Assembly: GCA_004173475.1 (NCBI GenBank)
Contig: SEBU01000001.1
Span: 62,001 to 126,000 of the forward strand
Length of the DNA: 64,000 bases
Source of the DNA: Gammaproteobacteria bacterium
GTDB lineage: Bacteria > Pseudomonadota > Gammaproteobacteria > Pseudomonadales > Cellvibrionaceae
Direction of reading: 5' to 3'
The translations under genes were made by a program, and so were the position numbers. Of the stretch, positions 47,390-56,195 are shown piece after piece (within the stretch, counting starts at the first letter, position 1; each line of letters opens with the position of its first letter). The notes below the pieces were generated by a model that saw nothing but the letters and a program-made list of their open reading frames with translations, was not told the origin of the DNA and did not search any database.

Positions 47390-48198
47390 GATGCACCTGC
47401 TACGACGCGTGCGTCATCTGCGGCGAATTTTTGCATTAAAAATTTGAACAACGAATTGTACGCCTCAACACCTCGGGCCGTTTCATCAAATAAATGCGGT
47501 GGTACGCCAGCACGGCTCGCATCGCGAAATTTAGTATCGACAGGAATATGTCCGGGCCATACTTCATCTGGGTAGGTATTGCGAATTGTGCGCAGGCTCG
47601 TCACTGACGCTTGCGTACGTCGGTCATACATCAGCGGCAAAATCGTATAGCCCAAAGGTTTTTTGCGGGAACGACTCATCATTTTGAGCGTATTGACCAT
47701 CCGCTCCAAACCTTTGATTGCCAGAAATTCAGTTTGTACGGGTATCACCAGGTGTTGGCAAGCCGCAAGCGCGTTGATCATTAACACGCCTAATAAAGGA
47801 GGAGTATCTATAAACACAAAATCGTAGTCGTTATAAATAAAAGCTAGCGAACGAGCCAGGACTAATCCCATGCCATCCTGCCCGATCGCTTGGCGCTCCA
47901 AAGTAGCGAGCGCAGTCGCCGATGGCAGCAAATCCACGTTAGGGTAATCGGTAGCGCGAATTAACCGTTTTACACTGCTAGCGGATAATTCTTTCCGCTC
48001 TTGGAAGAGCGTGTACGAACTGAGTTCCTGTGTGTCAGGATCTTGACGAAAATAAGTGCTGAGTGAACCGTGCGGGTCAACATCTACAAGCAATACCCGG
48101 TAGCCAAGCGCGGAAGCAATGCCCCCGAGCGCTACGCTGGTGGTGGTTTTACCCACACCACCTTTCTGGTTAGCTACCGTAATAACACGCACAAACAA
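47386..48198 (-). CDS. parC: ParA-family ATPase, ParC-like chemotaxis localisation protein
   Basis: A 270-residue deviant-Walker ATPase: VANQKGGVGKTTTSVALGG (Walker A), DVDPHGSLSTYF, and FIDTPPLLGVLMINA (Walker B). Its place directly upstream of a CheW-domain gene and cheW marks it as the ParC type that positions chemotaxis arrays at the pole, not a chromosome-segregation Soj. It is the first gene of the downstream chemotaxis part, separated from motD by the Rhs-containing insert. Confidence 0.88.
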   Translation of the reverse strand: MFVRVITVANQKGGVGKTTTSVALGGIASALGYRVLLVDVDPHGSLSTYFRQDPDTQELSSYTLFQERKELSASSVKRLIRATDYPNVDLLPSATALATLERQAIGQDGMGLVLARSLAFIYNDYDFVFIDTPPLLGVLMINALAACQHLVIPVQTEFLAIKGLERMVNTLKMMSRSRKKPLGYTILPLMYDRRTQASVTSLRTIRNTYPDEVWPGHIPVDTKFRDASRAGVPPHLFDETARGVEAYNSLFKFLMQKFAADDARVVAGAS

Positions 48199-48321
48199 TT
48201 CCTCAGAGCGTCAAGCAGATGTCAGTTTAGGCCTGCTTAGGCCATAAGCAAGCCGTACACAGCTATTGAGCAAAGTTTATGCCTATCACAATCTTTTCGT
48301 TGCTGAGAAACCTTCTGCTAA

Positions 48322-49740
48322 TTACAAAAGCTTTATTAGCTCACCTACGCGCTTTAATGCCTTTTCTTTTTCCGGCGACCAAAGCCCGCTCGACGATAAG
48401 CGCAAACAATGGGTATATTTTTGATTTGCGGAAAACAACTTACCCGGCGTTATAGCAATTTTCTTTTCCAGGGCTGTGAGCGCCAAGTCGAAGGTGTCGT
48501 TATTTTTTATGACATCTGGTGGTAATTCCGCCCACAAAATAAACCCACCCTTGGGTTGAGTGATTCGAGTATCAGGTGGAAAGTAACGCTCGATTGCAGT
48601 AATCATTTCATGAGTCGCCTTCCCCAGCTTGGCTCTCAAACCGCGCAAGTGGCGATCATATTTTCCACTCGCGAGAATATCCACCAATGCATATTGAACG
48701 ACGCCTGGCAGCCCCGTATTACTCATAAATTTTAACTGAGATATCGCATTCGCCAATTGTCGCGATGCCACCCACCCGATTCGCAATCCCGGTGCAAGAG
48801 TCTTTGAAAAAGACGAACAATAGATAACTTTTTCATCGAAGCGTTTACAGATGCTCGGCCTCTGCGCGCCAAAACACAAATCACCGTAAATATCATCTTC
48901 GATCAAATGTACTTTGCTTTTTTTACAGAGGACCGTGAGCTTTTTCTTGTTGGCATCACTCATTGTTGCGCCCAACGGGTTACTAAAGTTAGGCATAACA
49001 ATACAGGCTTTAATGGGCCAGTTTTCGAATGCAAGTTGAAGTGCATCCAAAGAAATACCCGTTTGGGGATCGGTGGGAACTTCGATAGCTTTTAAGCCCA
49101 AATGTTCGATAATTTGCAGAATTCCATAATAACTGGGTGATTCAACGGCAACGGCATCGCCCGGCTGAGTGACAGCTTTTATGGAAAGAAGGAGCGCCTC
49201 CTGACAACCGTTAGTAATCACTATGTCATCAGCATCTACGTCACAGCCAAGCTGTGCCATGCGTTTTGCAATTTGCTGCCGCAGTGCCAGATTACCGGGC
49301 GGGAACTGGTAGCGACAAATATTCAACCGTTCCTGGCGCGCCGCTTTTACGATGGCTTTTTCTACTATAGCGGTGGGCAACAAACTCAGGTCGAGAACTG
49401 CAGCGCCCAGGTTAACCGTACCAGGAATTTGCGTTTGTTTTAATAACGGCAACATGAGTTGTTGGCCCACAACGTCACGCGGAATCATGGCCGGCTGAGA
49501 CATTTTGGGCGAGAGGAAATCGACCTGCGCGCGTGAGCACACATAAAAGCCGGAACGCGGGCGCGACTCGATATAGCCGCCATCTAATAATTCATCGTAA
49601 GCCGCGACAATGGTCGACGCACTTACCCCGTGAATTTCACTCGCAGCTCGCACTCCGGGAAGCTTGTCACCTATGTGATAAGCGCCCCCATCAATTTGCG
49701 AAATAATTTCAGAAGCGATTTGATGATAAAGATTGCCCAT
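48322..49740 (-). CDS. MocR-type transcriptional regulator (GntR-HTH plus aminotransferase)
   Basis: A 472-residue MocR/PdxR-like regulator. Residues 1-70 are a GntR winged helix (YHQIASEIISQIDGGAYHIG, LDGGYIESRPRSGFYV). The rest is a class I aminotransferase domain with the PLP-Lys motif SSFSKTLAPGLRIGW, DDIYGDLCFG and NFSNPLG. MocR proteins sense PLP or an amino acid through this domain. It is divergent from phzF with a 200-bp shared region rich in palindromes, so it probably controls phzF and itself. Confidence 0.92.
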   Translation of the reverse strand: MGNLYHQIASEIISQIDGGAYHIGDKLPGVRAASEIHGVSASTIVAAYDELLDGGYIESRPRSGFYVCSRAQVDFLSPKMSQPAMIPRDVVGQQLMLPLLKQTQIPGTVNLGAAVLDLSLLPTAIVEKAIVKAARQERLNICRYQFPPGNLALRQQIAKRMAQLGCDVDADDIVITNGCQEALLLSIKAVTQPGDAVAVESPSYYGILQIIEHLGLKAIEVPTDPQTGISLDALQLAFENWPIKACIVMPNFSNPLGATMSDANKKKLTVLCKKSKVHLIEDDIYGDLCFGAQRPSICKRFDEKVIYCSSFSKTLAPGLRIGWVASRQLANAISQLKFMSNTGLPGVVQYALVDILASGKYDRHLRGLRAKLGKATHEMITAIERYFPPDTRITQPKGGFILWAELPPDVIKNNDTFDLALTALEKKIAITPGKLFSANQKYTHCLRLSSSGLWSPEKEKALKRVGELIKLL

Positions 49741-49771
49741 AAACTCACTCGATAAAATGCAACTTATAATT

Positions 49772-49862
49772 AGCAGTACAGAAGCGCTTTATTTTAACCA
49801 GTACAGATTTTTACGCACCAATCTGTACTGGTGTAATTTATAAATTGTAAATCTGCACTGCT
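49772..49862. promoter_or_regulatory. Nested palindromes between mocR and phzF, predicted MocR operators
   Basis: Inner pair: ACCAGTACAGATT (49797-49809) and AATCTGTACTGGT (49820-49832), exact complements with a 10-bp spacer. Outer pair: AGCAGTACAGA (49772-49782) and TCTGCACTGCT (49852-49862), complementary but for one base. All four share the core CAGTACAGA or its near complement. The sites lie between the divergent starts, as expected for regulation of both genes. Confidence 0.75.
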
Positions 49863-49940
49863 CCACCAAGCAAGGTTATTCTAGTCACATATTCGTACGT
49901 ACGCGTGATTAATCAAAAAAACTTACCAGGATTTCGAAAA

Positions 49941-50756
49941 ATGGATAACCAAAGCTTGCCCTATTTTGTTGTAGATGCATTTTCTCATAAACCTTTTAGT
50001 GGAAATCCGGCGGCTGTTTGCATTTTGGATGAACCTAAACCGGATGAATGGTTACAAAAAATTGCAGCGCAGTTTAATTTGTCTGAAACTGCATTTTTGT
50101 GGCACCAAAAAGATAACCAATGGCAGCTGCGTTGGTTTACCCCTAGCTGCGAAGTAAAATTATGTGGCCACGCTACTTTGGCTTCCGCGCACGTACTTTC
50201 TCACGAATTAAAATTTCCCTACCAGGAATTTTTATTCTCAACCCTAAGCGGGACTCTGGTCGCAATCGCGAATGCAAACACAGTGACGTTGAATTTTCCT
50301 AAAATCCAACCGAAATTATTTAGCAATATTTATTTGTACAATGATGACGTAGGCATTCAACAACTTAACCTCGATATTGTCGCCGCCTACCAGGCCGGCG
50401 AGGACGTTATTGTAGAGCTTGCTACTGAAGATGAAGTTCTAAACTATTCACCTGAAATGGAAAAGCTCGCTAAAATTGAAACGCGTGGTGTCATGATTAC
50501 TGCACCCGCTAAAAACGATGAGAGAGATTTTGTATCGCGTTTCTTTGCACCCCGCGCAGGTATAGACGAAGACCCGGTAACCGGCTCTGCCCATTGCAGT
50601 TTAGCTATTTTGTGGAGTAAAAAATTAGGCAAGCAGATGTTACGTGCAGAACAATTGTCACAACGCCGTGGTTTTCTTGAGGTTGGTGTTCATCAGGAGT
50701 ACGTGAGTTTGATGGGTAAAAGCTCAACGTTTTCTAAAGGTACGCTACGAAATTAG
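49941..50756 (+). CDS. PhzF-family isomerase/epimerase-like protein
   Basis: A 271-residue protein of the PhzF family (diaminopimelate-epimerase-like fold, isomerases acting without cofactors). Start is the ATG giving MDNQSLPYFVVDAFSH; 12 upstream codons are not conserved. Family motifs: FSGNPAAVCIL, catalytic Glu in FNLSETAFLW, CGHATLASAHVL, and FAPRAGIDEDPVTGSAHCSL. The substrate is unknown; phenazine genes are absent. Divergent from, and likely regulated by, the MocR protein. Confidence 0.93.
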   Translation: MDNQSLPYFVVDAFSHKPFSGNPAAVCILDEPKPDEWLQKIAAQFNLSETAFLWHQKDNQWQLRWFTPSCEVKLCGHATLASAHVLSHELKFPYQEFLFSTLSGTLVAIANANTVTLNFPKIQPKLFSNIYLYNDDVGIQQLNLDIVAAYQAGEDVIVELATEDEVLNYSPEMEKLAKIETRGVMITAPAKNDERDFVSRFFAPRAGIDEDPVTGSAHCSLAILWSKKLGKQMLRAEQLSQRRGFLEVGVHQEYVSLMGKSSTFSKGTLRN

Positions 50757-50759
50757 AAC

Positions 50760-50785
50760 CTGGCTCCCGTCGAAACGGGAGCCAG
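50760..50785 (+). other. Perfect hairpin with CGAA loop after phzF
   Basis: CTGGCTCCCGT and ACGGGAGCCAG form an 11-bp perfect GC-rich stem with loop CGAA, only 4 bp after the phzF stop. No T-run follows (ATTGAAAAAA instead), so it may stabilise the phzF mRNA end or attenuate transcription into the next small gene. Confidence 0.65.
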
Positions 50786-50809
50786 ATTGAAAAAATTAAA
50801 GGACTTAAA

Positions 50810-51022
50810 ATGAGTAATGTTTTGGTATTAAAAATAAAAGCTAGAGACGTCAAAGATAGCGAGCAAATCATTCAGTTACAACCACTGGCCTACCAAGGTG
50901 AAGCAGAGCTTTATCAAGATTGGACAATCCCTCTTCTAATGCAAACAGTTGAAAATCTCGCACAGGAATTTATTTCATCGATTATTTTTAAAGGCAATAA
51001 TCAATTACATTTTGTTAAGTAG
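50810..51022 (+). CDS. Small protein of unknown function
   Basis: A 70-residue frame starting MSNVLVLKIKARDVKDSEQI, with AAAGGA about 8 nt before the ATG. It lies 53 bp after phzF on the same strand, behind a stable hairpin. The composition is soluble, mixed helix/strand with no Cys or membrane segment. I do not recognise it. The good SD and codon use support a real gene, but a comparison is needed. Confidence 0.5.
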   Translation: MSNVLVLKIKARDVKDSEQIIQLQPLAYQGEAELYQDWTIPLLMQTVENLAQEFISSIIFKGNNQLHFVK

Positions 51023-51287
51023 TCATGTGCGAAAAGCTTTTCTTGATCACCATCAAATAAGGTTATCTTTTTCAAATTAAATTCCTCATAGTATTATCAT
51101 GGAATTTTGTTAGTATTTTTATCACACCATTAGATCCGACTGGCGCCGTATAGCTTGATTACGCCTTATCGCTGGAATCAAGAATAGTACCAATAGCTTT
51201 TCAATCTTAAATGCTTTCAGATACTCTAACTTGCCCAGACGCAGCCTTTTTCTGATGAACTTTTTCGGACCTTAACAGCAATGACAC

Positions 51288-51632
51288 CTAATTATTACGA
51301 AATCTTTCATCCATCTCCTTTTTCAACAAAACCCATTTTTTCTTAGCCTCCAATAAATCAACAGAATCATCGAAAAAATCAAGCAAGCTGCTTTTGGCGT
51401 TCATATATAACCATTGAACCGTAGGGGGTTTTGAAAAATCTTTTAGCTGAACGTATTCTTCATAACTAATTTTTATTTCTATTGAAGTAGGTTTTATTTT
51501 CAAAACGTAATTGTTTGAATCTGCTTGTTTGATAAATTTCGCTTGCTCGCGAAAAAAGGTAACATTTGTATTCACATCGTCCAAATATAAAACATTTCCG
51601 TGCTCTTCAAGTATTTCCATTTTCTTAGTCAT
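51288..51632 (-). CDS. Small AT-rich gene downstream of Rhs, possible immunity protein
   Basis: A 114-residue soluble protein (MTKKMEILEEHGNVLYLDDV start; acidic and Lys-rich; KSSLLDFFDDSVDLLEAKKK near the C-terminus). No known family recognised. It is AT-rich and lies 110 bp after the first post-Rhs gene on the same strand. Rhs loci often accumulate extra immunity genes from displaced toxin tips, and it fits that pattern, but there is no direct evidence for the function. Confidence 0.55.
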   Translation of the reverse strand: MTKKMEILEEHGNVLYLDDVNTNVTFFREQAKFIKQADSNNYVLKIKPTSIEIKISYEEYVQLKDFSKPPTVQWLYMNAKSSLLDFFDDSVDLLEAKKKWVLLKKEMDERFRNN

Positions 51633-51742
51633 ATTAAGCTCGAATAGGTATGCCTGTATGCATCTTTGATTCTAGGATAAACTAAAATCCTAAAATTAAA
51701 AAAAATAGATCGAAAACATACGAAGCTCGCAAAAATTAGATC

Positions 51743-52069
51743 TTATATTTCCCTAATAATATATTCAGTAGGTTTTATCCACGAGATTCTTTTAAATGTT
51801 CCGTTAACAAAACCTTGCTCTCTAAAGTATTCAAATAGCTCCGCAGGACACCATTCTTTACCATCAGAAAATAAAATACCTATATCTCGCAAAGCCTCGA
51901 AAATCTTTGCTTTTTCTTTAATATTTCCCACGAACTTCACATATCTTGAAAGCTTTGAATCAAAAGTAAATCCGAGAGGTAACATCTTCGAATCAATATT
52001 TTCATTGACAGCATTAACTATTATTTCAGAAGCGTCAGCTTTTACAACAACCGAGTAAGAAGCATTCAT
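51743..52069 (-). CDS. Probable immunity protein for the Rhs toxin tip
   Basis: A 108-residue soluble protein (MNASYSVVVKADASEIIVNA, LRDIGILFSDGKEWCPAEL, WIKPTEYIIREI). It starts one base after the rhs stop (TAA-T-ATG), so translation is coupled to the toxin, the standard arrangement for a cognate immunity gene. AT-rich relative to the Rhs core. It has no signal peptide, consistent with a cytosolic toxin target. I do not recognise a named immunity family. Confidence 0.7.
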   Translation of the reverse strand: MNASYSVVVKADASEIIVNAVNENIDSKMLPLGFTFDSKLSRYVKFVGNIKEKAKIFEALRDIGILFSDGKEWCPAELFEYFREQGFVNGTFKRISWIKPTEYIIREI

Positions 52070-52070
52070 A

Positions 52071-55000
52071 TTAAACTACCTTAACCTCTACTAGAGTAAA
52101 AACCCCATTACCGTCTACTGTTGGTATAGAGTTGACCACCATCTCAGGAGCCCCTCCGGGAAGATGATTCCCAGCACCAAGAAAAAATCTATTCCCTTCC
52201 ATTGGGCTTCTTGGCGCTCTTAATCCAATATTATTTACCTGTCTTATTTTAAATCCATCTTGAAGAGAACCTGGCTCCAAACCAAATGCATTTTCTAGTT
52301 GAATAACTTTTGATTTGTCTATTGTTAGGATAGATACACTATCAATATTACCTAAAATATCAGTAACACTTTGCTTGTCAGATATGAACGATCCTTCTCT
52401 ACCGATAGATGGATAGGCATCCCAACCGATGGGGCTAACATTATAGCCAACATCTTGTTTTAGCATCTCATATTGCCGTTGACGAGCTTTATTAACTCTA
52501 AGCTCTTCTTTACATAGCCCAAACGGATCAACCCAACCGGTCGGATTCGGCGCGTATTGATAATTGTTTATTCCACCCAATAATCCAATTGGATCTTGCG
52601 TTGTAAATTGGCCGATGCTTGGGTCGTAGTATCTGTGACGGTTGTAGTGGAGGCCGGTTTCTTCGTCGAAGTATTGGCCTTGGAAGCGAAGGTTATTTTC
52701 AACTTCCTCGACATCTTTTAACGCAACATTGCCGTAGGTTTTGTATTGCGCTTTCCAAACTACTTTACCCTGTTCGTTGGTTAGTTCGCGCGGTGTGCCG
52801 AGGTGATCCAAGTGATAATGATAAATTTCACCATCTTGCACCATGGCGATGGGTTTAAAGCTTTCGGGTTCGTAAACGTATGTTTTCTTAATTTGGTTGC
52901 GTTGTTCTTGAGCGAGTTGATCACCCGCCCATAGATATTTCGTTATACCGAAACTGTCGTGTTTTTGCGTACGACGTCCAAGAGGGTCGTAGCAGTATTC
53001 TGTGGATTGATTATCTTTGACAACTTTTATTAAATGATTGTTAAAGTTGTATTCGTAAACAGTTTTGAGTTTTCCGCCTTTGCCGCGAGTTTCCCGAACT
53101 AAATTTCCGCGAGCATCGTATTCAAATTTGCGATCACCTTGAAGTGTAAGACGATTACCCTGGGTCGCTTTACCAGCGTCATTTTTTTCCTGACCTAATA
53201 AATTTCCTGCAGGATCAAATACAAACTTTTCTTTTAATGAACCTTCGGTGCGTTTGAGTCTGTCAATCATATCGTAGACATAATTAACTTCCCAATTTCC
53301 GTCTTTGAATTTGCTCAGATTACCAAAAGGATCATATTGGTACTGACGATCAATAACGCCTGCTTTTTGTTGACGAATATGCGCATGTTGTTTTACCAAG
53401 CGTCCCATGGGGTCGTATTCGCTATGTGTTATTAAATCGCCTTGTTGACGATTCAATTCGAAGCCGAATTCATTACGTTGAATTTTGGTAATAGCTGTTT
53501 CGTTTAAAGATACAGATTGCAAACGATCAAACGAATCATATCCGTAATCAATTATTTGATTGCCTGGCAAATGCAATCTTTTAAGTTGGCCAGAAGTAGC
53601 TAGCTCATAATGAATATCCACCATAGTGTCGCTAAGACGCTGACGCTGTTCATTAAGATCACTATGGTGCTCTTTAATTAAGTAGCCCATGCGATCATAT
53701 TGGAACGTAATGTATTGTGCGCTGTTGTATGCTTCTTTTATTCGCCCCACAGGATCGTAGAGGTAGCGATTTAGTTCAGCAACTGCGGATGGATTTTTTA
53801 AAGAACTGCTGGTTTTTGCGAGCATTTGACCGAGCGCATCACGCTCGAATTCTGTAACAATTTCGCCAGCATCCAGATGTTTGATTAAGTGGCCGGCTTT
53901 GTTGTATTTGTAATGCTGAATGCGGCCATCAAAACCGATTTCTTTAATTAAACGCTCGTTACCATCATAGAAAAATTGGTATTCGTCGTTGTTCTCATTG
54001 ATGAGACGAGTGAGGTTTCTTTCAGTGTCGTATTCATAAGCGATACTGTTGCCTTCAGGATCGGTACGACGAATAACCTGACTCAACCCATCATATTCAT
54101 AGTGAGTAACGCGGCCACGTCTGTCACTCAAGCGCTCTATCTGGCCATTTGCGTTGTAAACGATATCAACTTTTTCACCACCAGGATAAGTAATGCGTTC
54201 AAGCTCACCACTACTGGTATAGAAATAATAAGTGGTGCCTCCATGCTGGTGACTCGCGAGCCACACGTCCATCTGCACAAGCTGACCCCATGGGTTGTAT
54301 TTGAAAACTTGCTTGTGCCCTTCTGAATTAATTAATGCCGTGAGTTCCCCGGAATCGTTCCATTCATAGCGTCTAGCACGTCCGGCAAAATCTGTTTCGC
54401 GAGTTAATAATCCCTGCGAATTGTATGCATAGTGAGTTTGTTTCCCGTCTGGCGCTTCAAGGGTTTCAAGCAAACCTTGTTTATTATATTTGCGTTGCCA
54501 GTGAGCGCCGTCTTTGTCAGTCGAAGAAACTAATTTATCTTGAAAATAATAATGCGCCTGACGCTGCGCCAATGCATCGACGATACCGGTCGGACGACTC
54601 GCTGAATCGTATGCGTACCAGGTGACATTTCCCTCCGGATCGGTATAGGAAGTACGCAGACCATTTTCGTAGGTGTAGAAATGCACACCACCTTCGTTAT
54701 CTGTTTCTTGCGTAATTAAACCGAATTCGTTGTAAACAAATTCTGTTTTAAATCCGCGACTATCAGTAGCAAGTGTACGATTATTTTTTACATCCCATTC
54801 GAAGCGATAATCGTAAATACCTTTATCGCCCCAAGTATGCAAACAACGCGCGCCGGGTTGCATTGTTTCCCATTCGTAGTAATAACTAAAACCAGTTGTA
54901 AGCGTGCGTTTTACAAAAAGATGATTATTGTATTCGTAAGTTTCACCGCGACCTGCGCTATCGCGTTGCGCAATTAAATCGCGCTCGGGGCTGTAACTAT

Positions 55001-56075
55001 ATTCTGCAACGGCACGACGCTCGTTGGTTTCCTGGTTTAGCAAAGTTACTGATGAGATTTGCCCTTGATTATCGTAGGCAAACAGCAGCGACTTACCCCA
55101 ATTCCCGGCGATCTGGCTTAATCGATCCTGTGCATTATAGTGAAGTGTCAACGCGAAGCCTTTAGCTTCACCGCCAGCAATTCCAGGCTTGTAGGATGGA
55201 TGTTGAATTTGGGTTAGGCGAAAGCTACCTGTTTGACCTAATCGAGAAAATATTTTGTGCGGCTGATTGTGTTGGCGCAACACGTAGGTTTCATAAGCGA
55301 CAAAATCAAGCGCCATTTGCTCGTTAACTAATTTGCTACGTTGATTGAGTTGCGGGCGTTTAAAGGTAAGAACCCTGCCCTCATCATCGCTCAATTCAAC
55401 GCTTGAAGAACTTTCCGATAAACGCTCACAGCCAGCGTATGTCCAGCCGTGCCCCAAGCCTAGATTGCGATCATGCCCGGAACGGTAGGTACGTTTCCAA
55501 ACAAAGAGTAGCGGGCCAGGTAATACGAAATCTGTGAGGCTAAGTAGCTCCTCTCCGGAGATCATACTGATGGGGCAACCGCGCGTGCAGGTGTTGGCGA
55601 CCGAAGCCGCTCCCGCTGCGCCTTCCGCAACACTTGCAGGCTGGGCAGTAGAAATCGCGGTGCTGTCATTACATGAGGATTTGGTTTCGGGAGAAACCGT
55701 GCTCGAAGGAGCGAAACTTGAAGACGGTACAGCTTCGGGTTCGGCTGCTTTGGGCTTAGCGCCAGCGCCACCTTTTCCTTTCGAAGTTTTGGAAACCGAT
55801 TTAGACGGCATACCGATCAAATGGATTCTTCTTGCGGCAATTGCTTCGTTTATTGCGCCCGCAATTTTTTCCGGTCCGGCCGGGCACGGTTTGGCGGGAA
55901 ATATAATCTTCCAGGCTTCATTCCAATTGAGCGGACGGATGAGCGTGATGTCTTTGGGTAAAAGGTTGACTTGAGTTGTACCAGCGATTGATGGTTTGCT
56001 GGTCGATAATTGATATTGATTGTTGTTGCTATCACTAAATTCAACGATATTCGCAGTGATTTTATTTGCAGCCAT
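52071..56075 (-). CDS. Rhs-repeat polymorphic toxin with unclassified C-terminal tip
   Basis: A 1334-residue Rhs protein. Residues 1-95 are a small N-terminal domain (LNWNEAWKIIFPAKPC), then a Ser/Pro/Ala-rich linker to about 160 and the start of the cage (CPISMISGEELLSLTDFVL, a DUF6531-like entry). About 1000 residues of YD repeats follow (YEYDGLSQVIRRTDPEGN and others). The core ends in the conserved DPIGLLGGINNYQYAPNPTG with DPFGLC at residue 1188. After it a 146-residue variable tip forms the presumed toxin (EGNRFFLGAGNHLPGGAPEM). No PAAR domain or signal peptide is seen, and no vgrG lies nearby; type VI delivery is plausible but unproven. Similarity of the tip to known toxins was not established here. 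Confidence 0.9.
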   Translation of the reverse strand: MAANKITANIVEFSDSNNNQYQLSTSKPSIAGTTQVNLLPKDITLIRPLNWNEAWKIIFPAKPCPAGPEKIAGAINEAIAARRIHLIGMPSKSVSKTSKGKGGAGAKPKAAEPEAVPSSSFAPSSTVSPETKSSCNDSTAISTAQPASVAEGAAGAASVANTCTRGCPISMISGEELLSLTDFVLPGPLLFVWKRTYRSGHDRNLGLGHGWTYAGCERLSESSSSVELSDDEGRVLTFKRPQLNQRSKLVNEQMALDFVAYETYVLRQHNQPHKIFSRLGQTGSFRLTQIQHPSYKPGIAGGEAKGFALTLHYNAQDRLSQIAGNWGKSLLFAYDNQGQISSVTLLNQETNERRAVAEYSYSPERDLIAQRDSAGRGETYEYNNHLFVKRTLTTGFSYYYEWETMQPGARCLHTWGDKGIYDYRFEWDVKNNRTLATDSRGFKTEFVYNEFGLITQETDNEGGVHFYTYENGLRTSYTDPEGNVTWYAYDSASRPTGIVDALAQRQAHYYFQDKLVSSTDKDGAHWQRKYNKQGLLETLEAPDGKQTHYAYNSQGLLTRETDFAGRARRYEWNDSGELTALINSEGHKQVFKYNPWGQLVQMDVWLASHQHGGTTYYFYTSSGELERITYPGGEKVDIVYNANGQIERLSDRRGRVTHYEYDGLSQVIRRTDPEGNSIAYEYDTERNLTRLINENNDEYQFFYDGNERLIKEIGFDGRIQHYKYNKAGHLIKHLDAGEIVTEFERDALGQMLAKTSSSLKNPSAVAELNRYLYDPVGRIKEAYNSAQYITFQYDRMGYLIKEHHSDLNEQRQRLSDTMVDIHYELATSGQLKRLHLPGNQIIDYGYDSFDRLQSVSLNETAITKIQRNEFGFELNRQQGDLITHSEYDPMGRLVKQHAHIRQQKAGVIDRQYQYDPFGNLSKFKDGNWEVNYVYDMIDRLKRTEGSLKEKFVFDPAGNLLGQEKNDAGKATQGNRLTLQGDRKFEYDARGNLVRETRGKGGKLKTVYEYNFNNHLIKVVKDNQSTEYCYDPLGRRTQKHDSFGITKYLWAGDQLAQEQRNQIKKTYVYEPESFKPIAMVQDGEIYHYHLDHLGTPRELTNEQGKVVWKAQYKTYGNVALKDVEEVENNLRFQGQYFDEETGLHYNRHRYYDPSIGQFTTQDPIGLLGGINNYQYAPNPTGWVDPFGLCKEELRVNKARQRQYEMLKQDVGYNVSPIGWDAYPSIGREGSFISDKQSVTDILGNIDSVSILTIDKSKVIQLENAFGLEPGSLQDGFKIRQVNNIGLRAPRSPMEGNRFFLGAGNHLPGGAPEMVVNSIPTVDGNGVFTLVEVKVV

Positions 56076-56164
56076 TTGATTCCAACGTCCTTTGATCTAC
56101 TGATCCTGTTTATAAACAAACCTGGTTAAAAACATTCGAGATATTTGTGGATGAATTTAAGCAT

Positions 56165-56195
56165 AAAAAACCGGCGCCAGTATAAATGCACCGGT
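56165..56195 (-). terminator. Terminator between motD and rhs
   Basis: On the minus strand ACCGGTGC pairs with GCGCCGGT (one G-U) around a 10-nt loop, followed by TTTTTTATG. It lies about 80 bp after the motD stop and 90 bp before the rhs start, so the Rhs gene should not be read from the chemotaxis promoter. A second 7-bp stem (GTGCTCA/TGAGCAC) lies just upstream of it. Confidence 0.75.

Noticed and set aside
51023-51287. Possible remnant of a displaced Rhs toxin tip between the small genes
   Set aside because: I read the minus-strand frames by eye and found no Rhs core-end motif or continuous frame; only short fragments.
55534-55974. A 146-codon plus-strand frame opposite the rhs N-terminal part
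   Set aside because: It is antisense to the Ser/Ala-rich linker of rhs, whose biased composition opens the opposite frame; no SD or family match.
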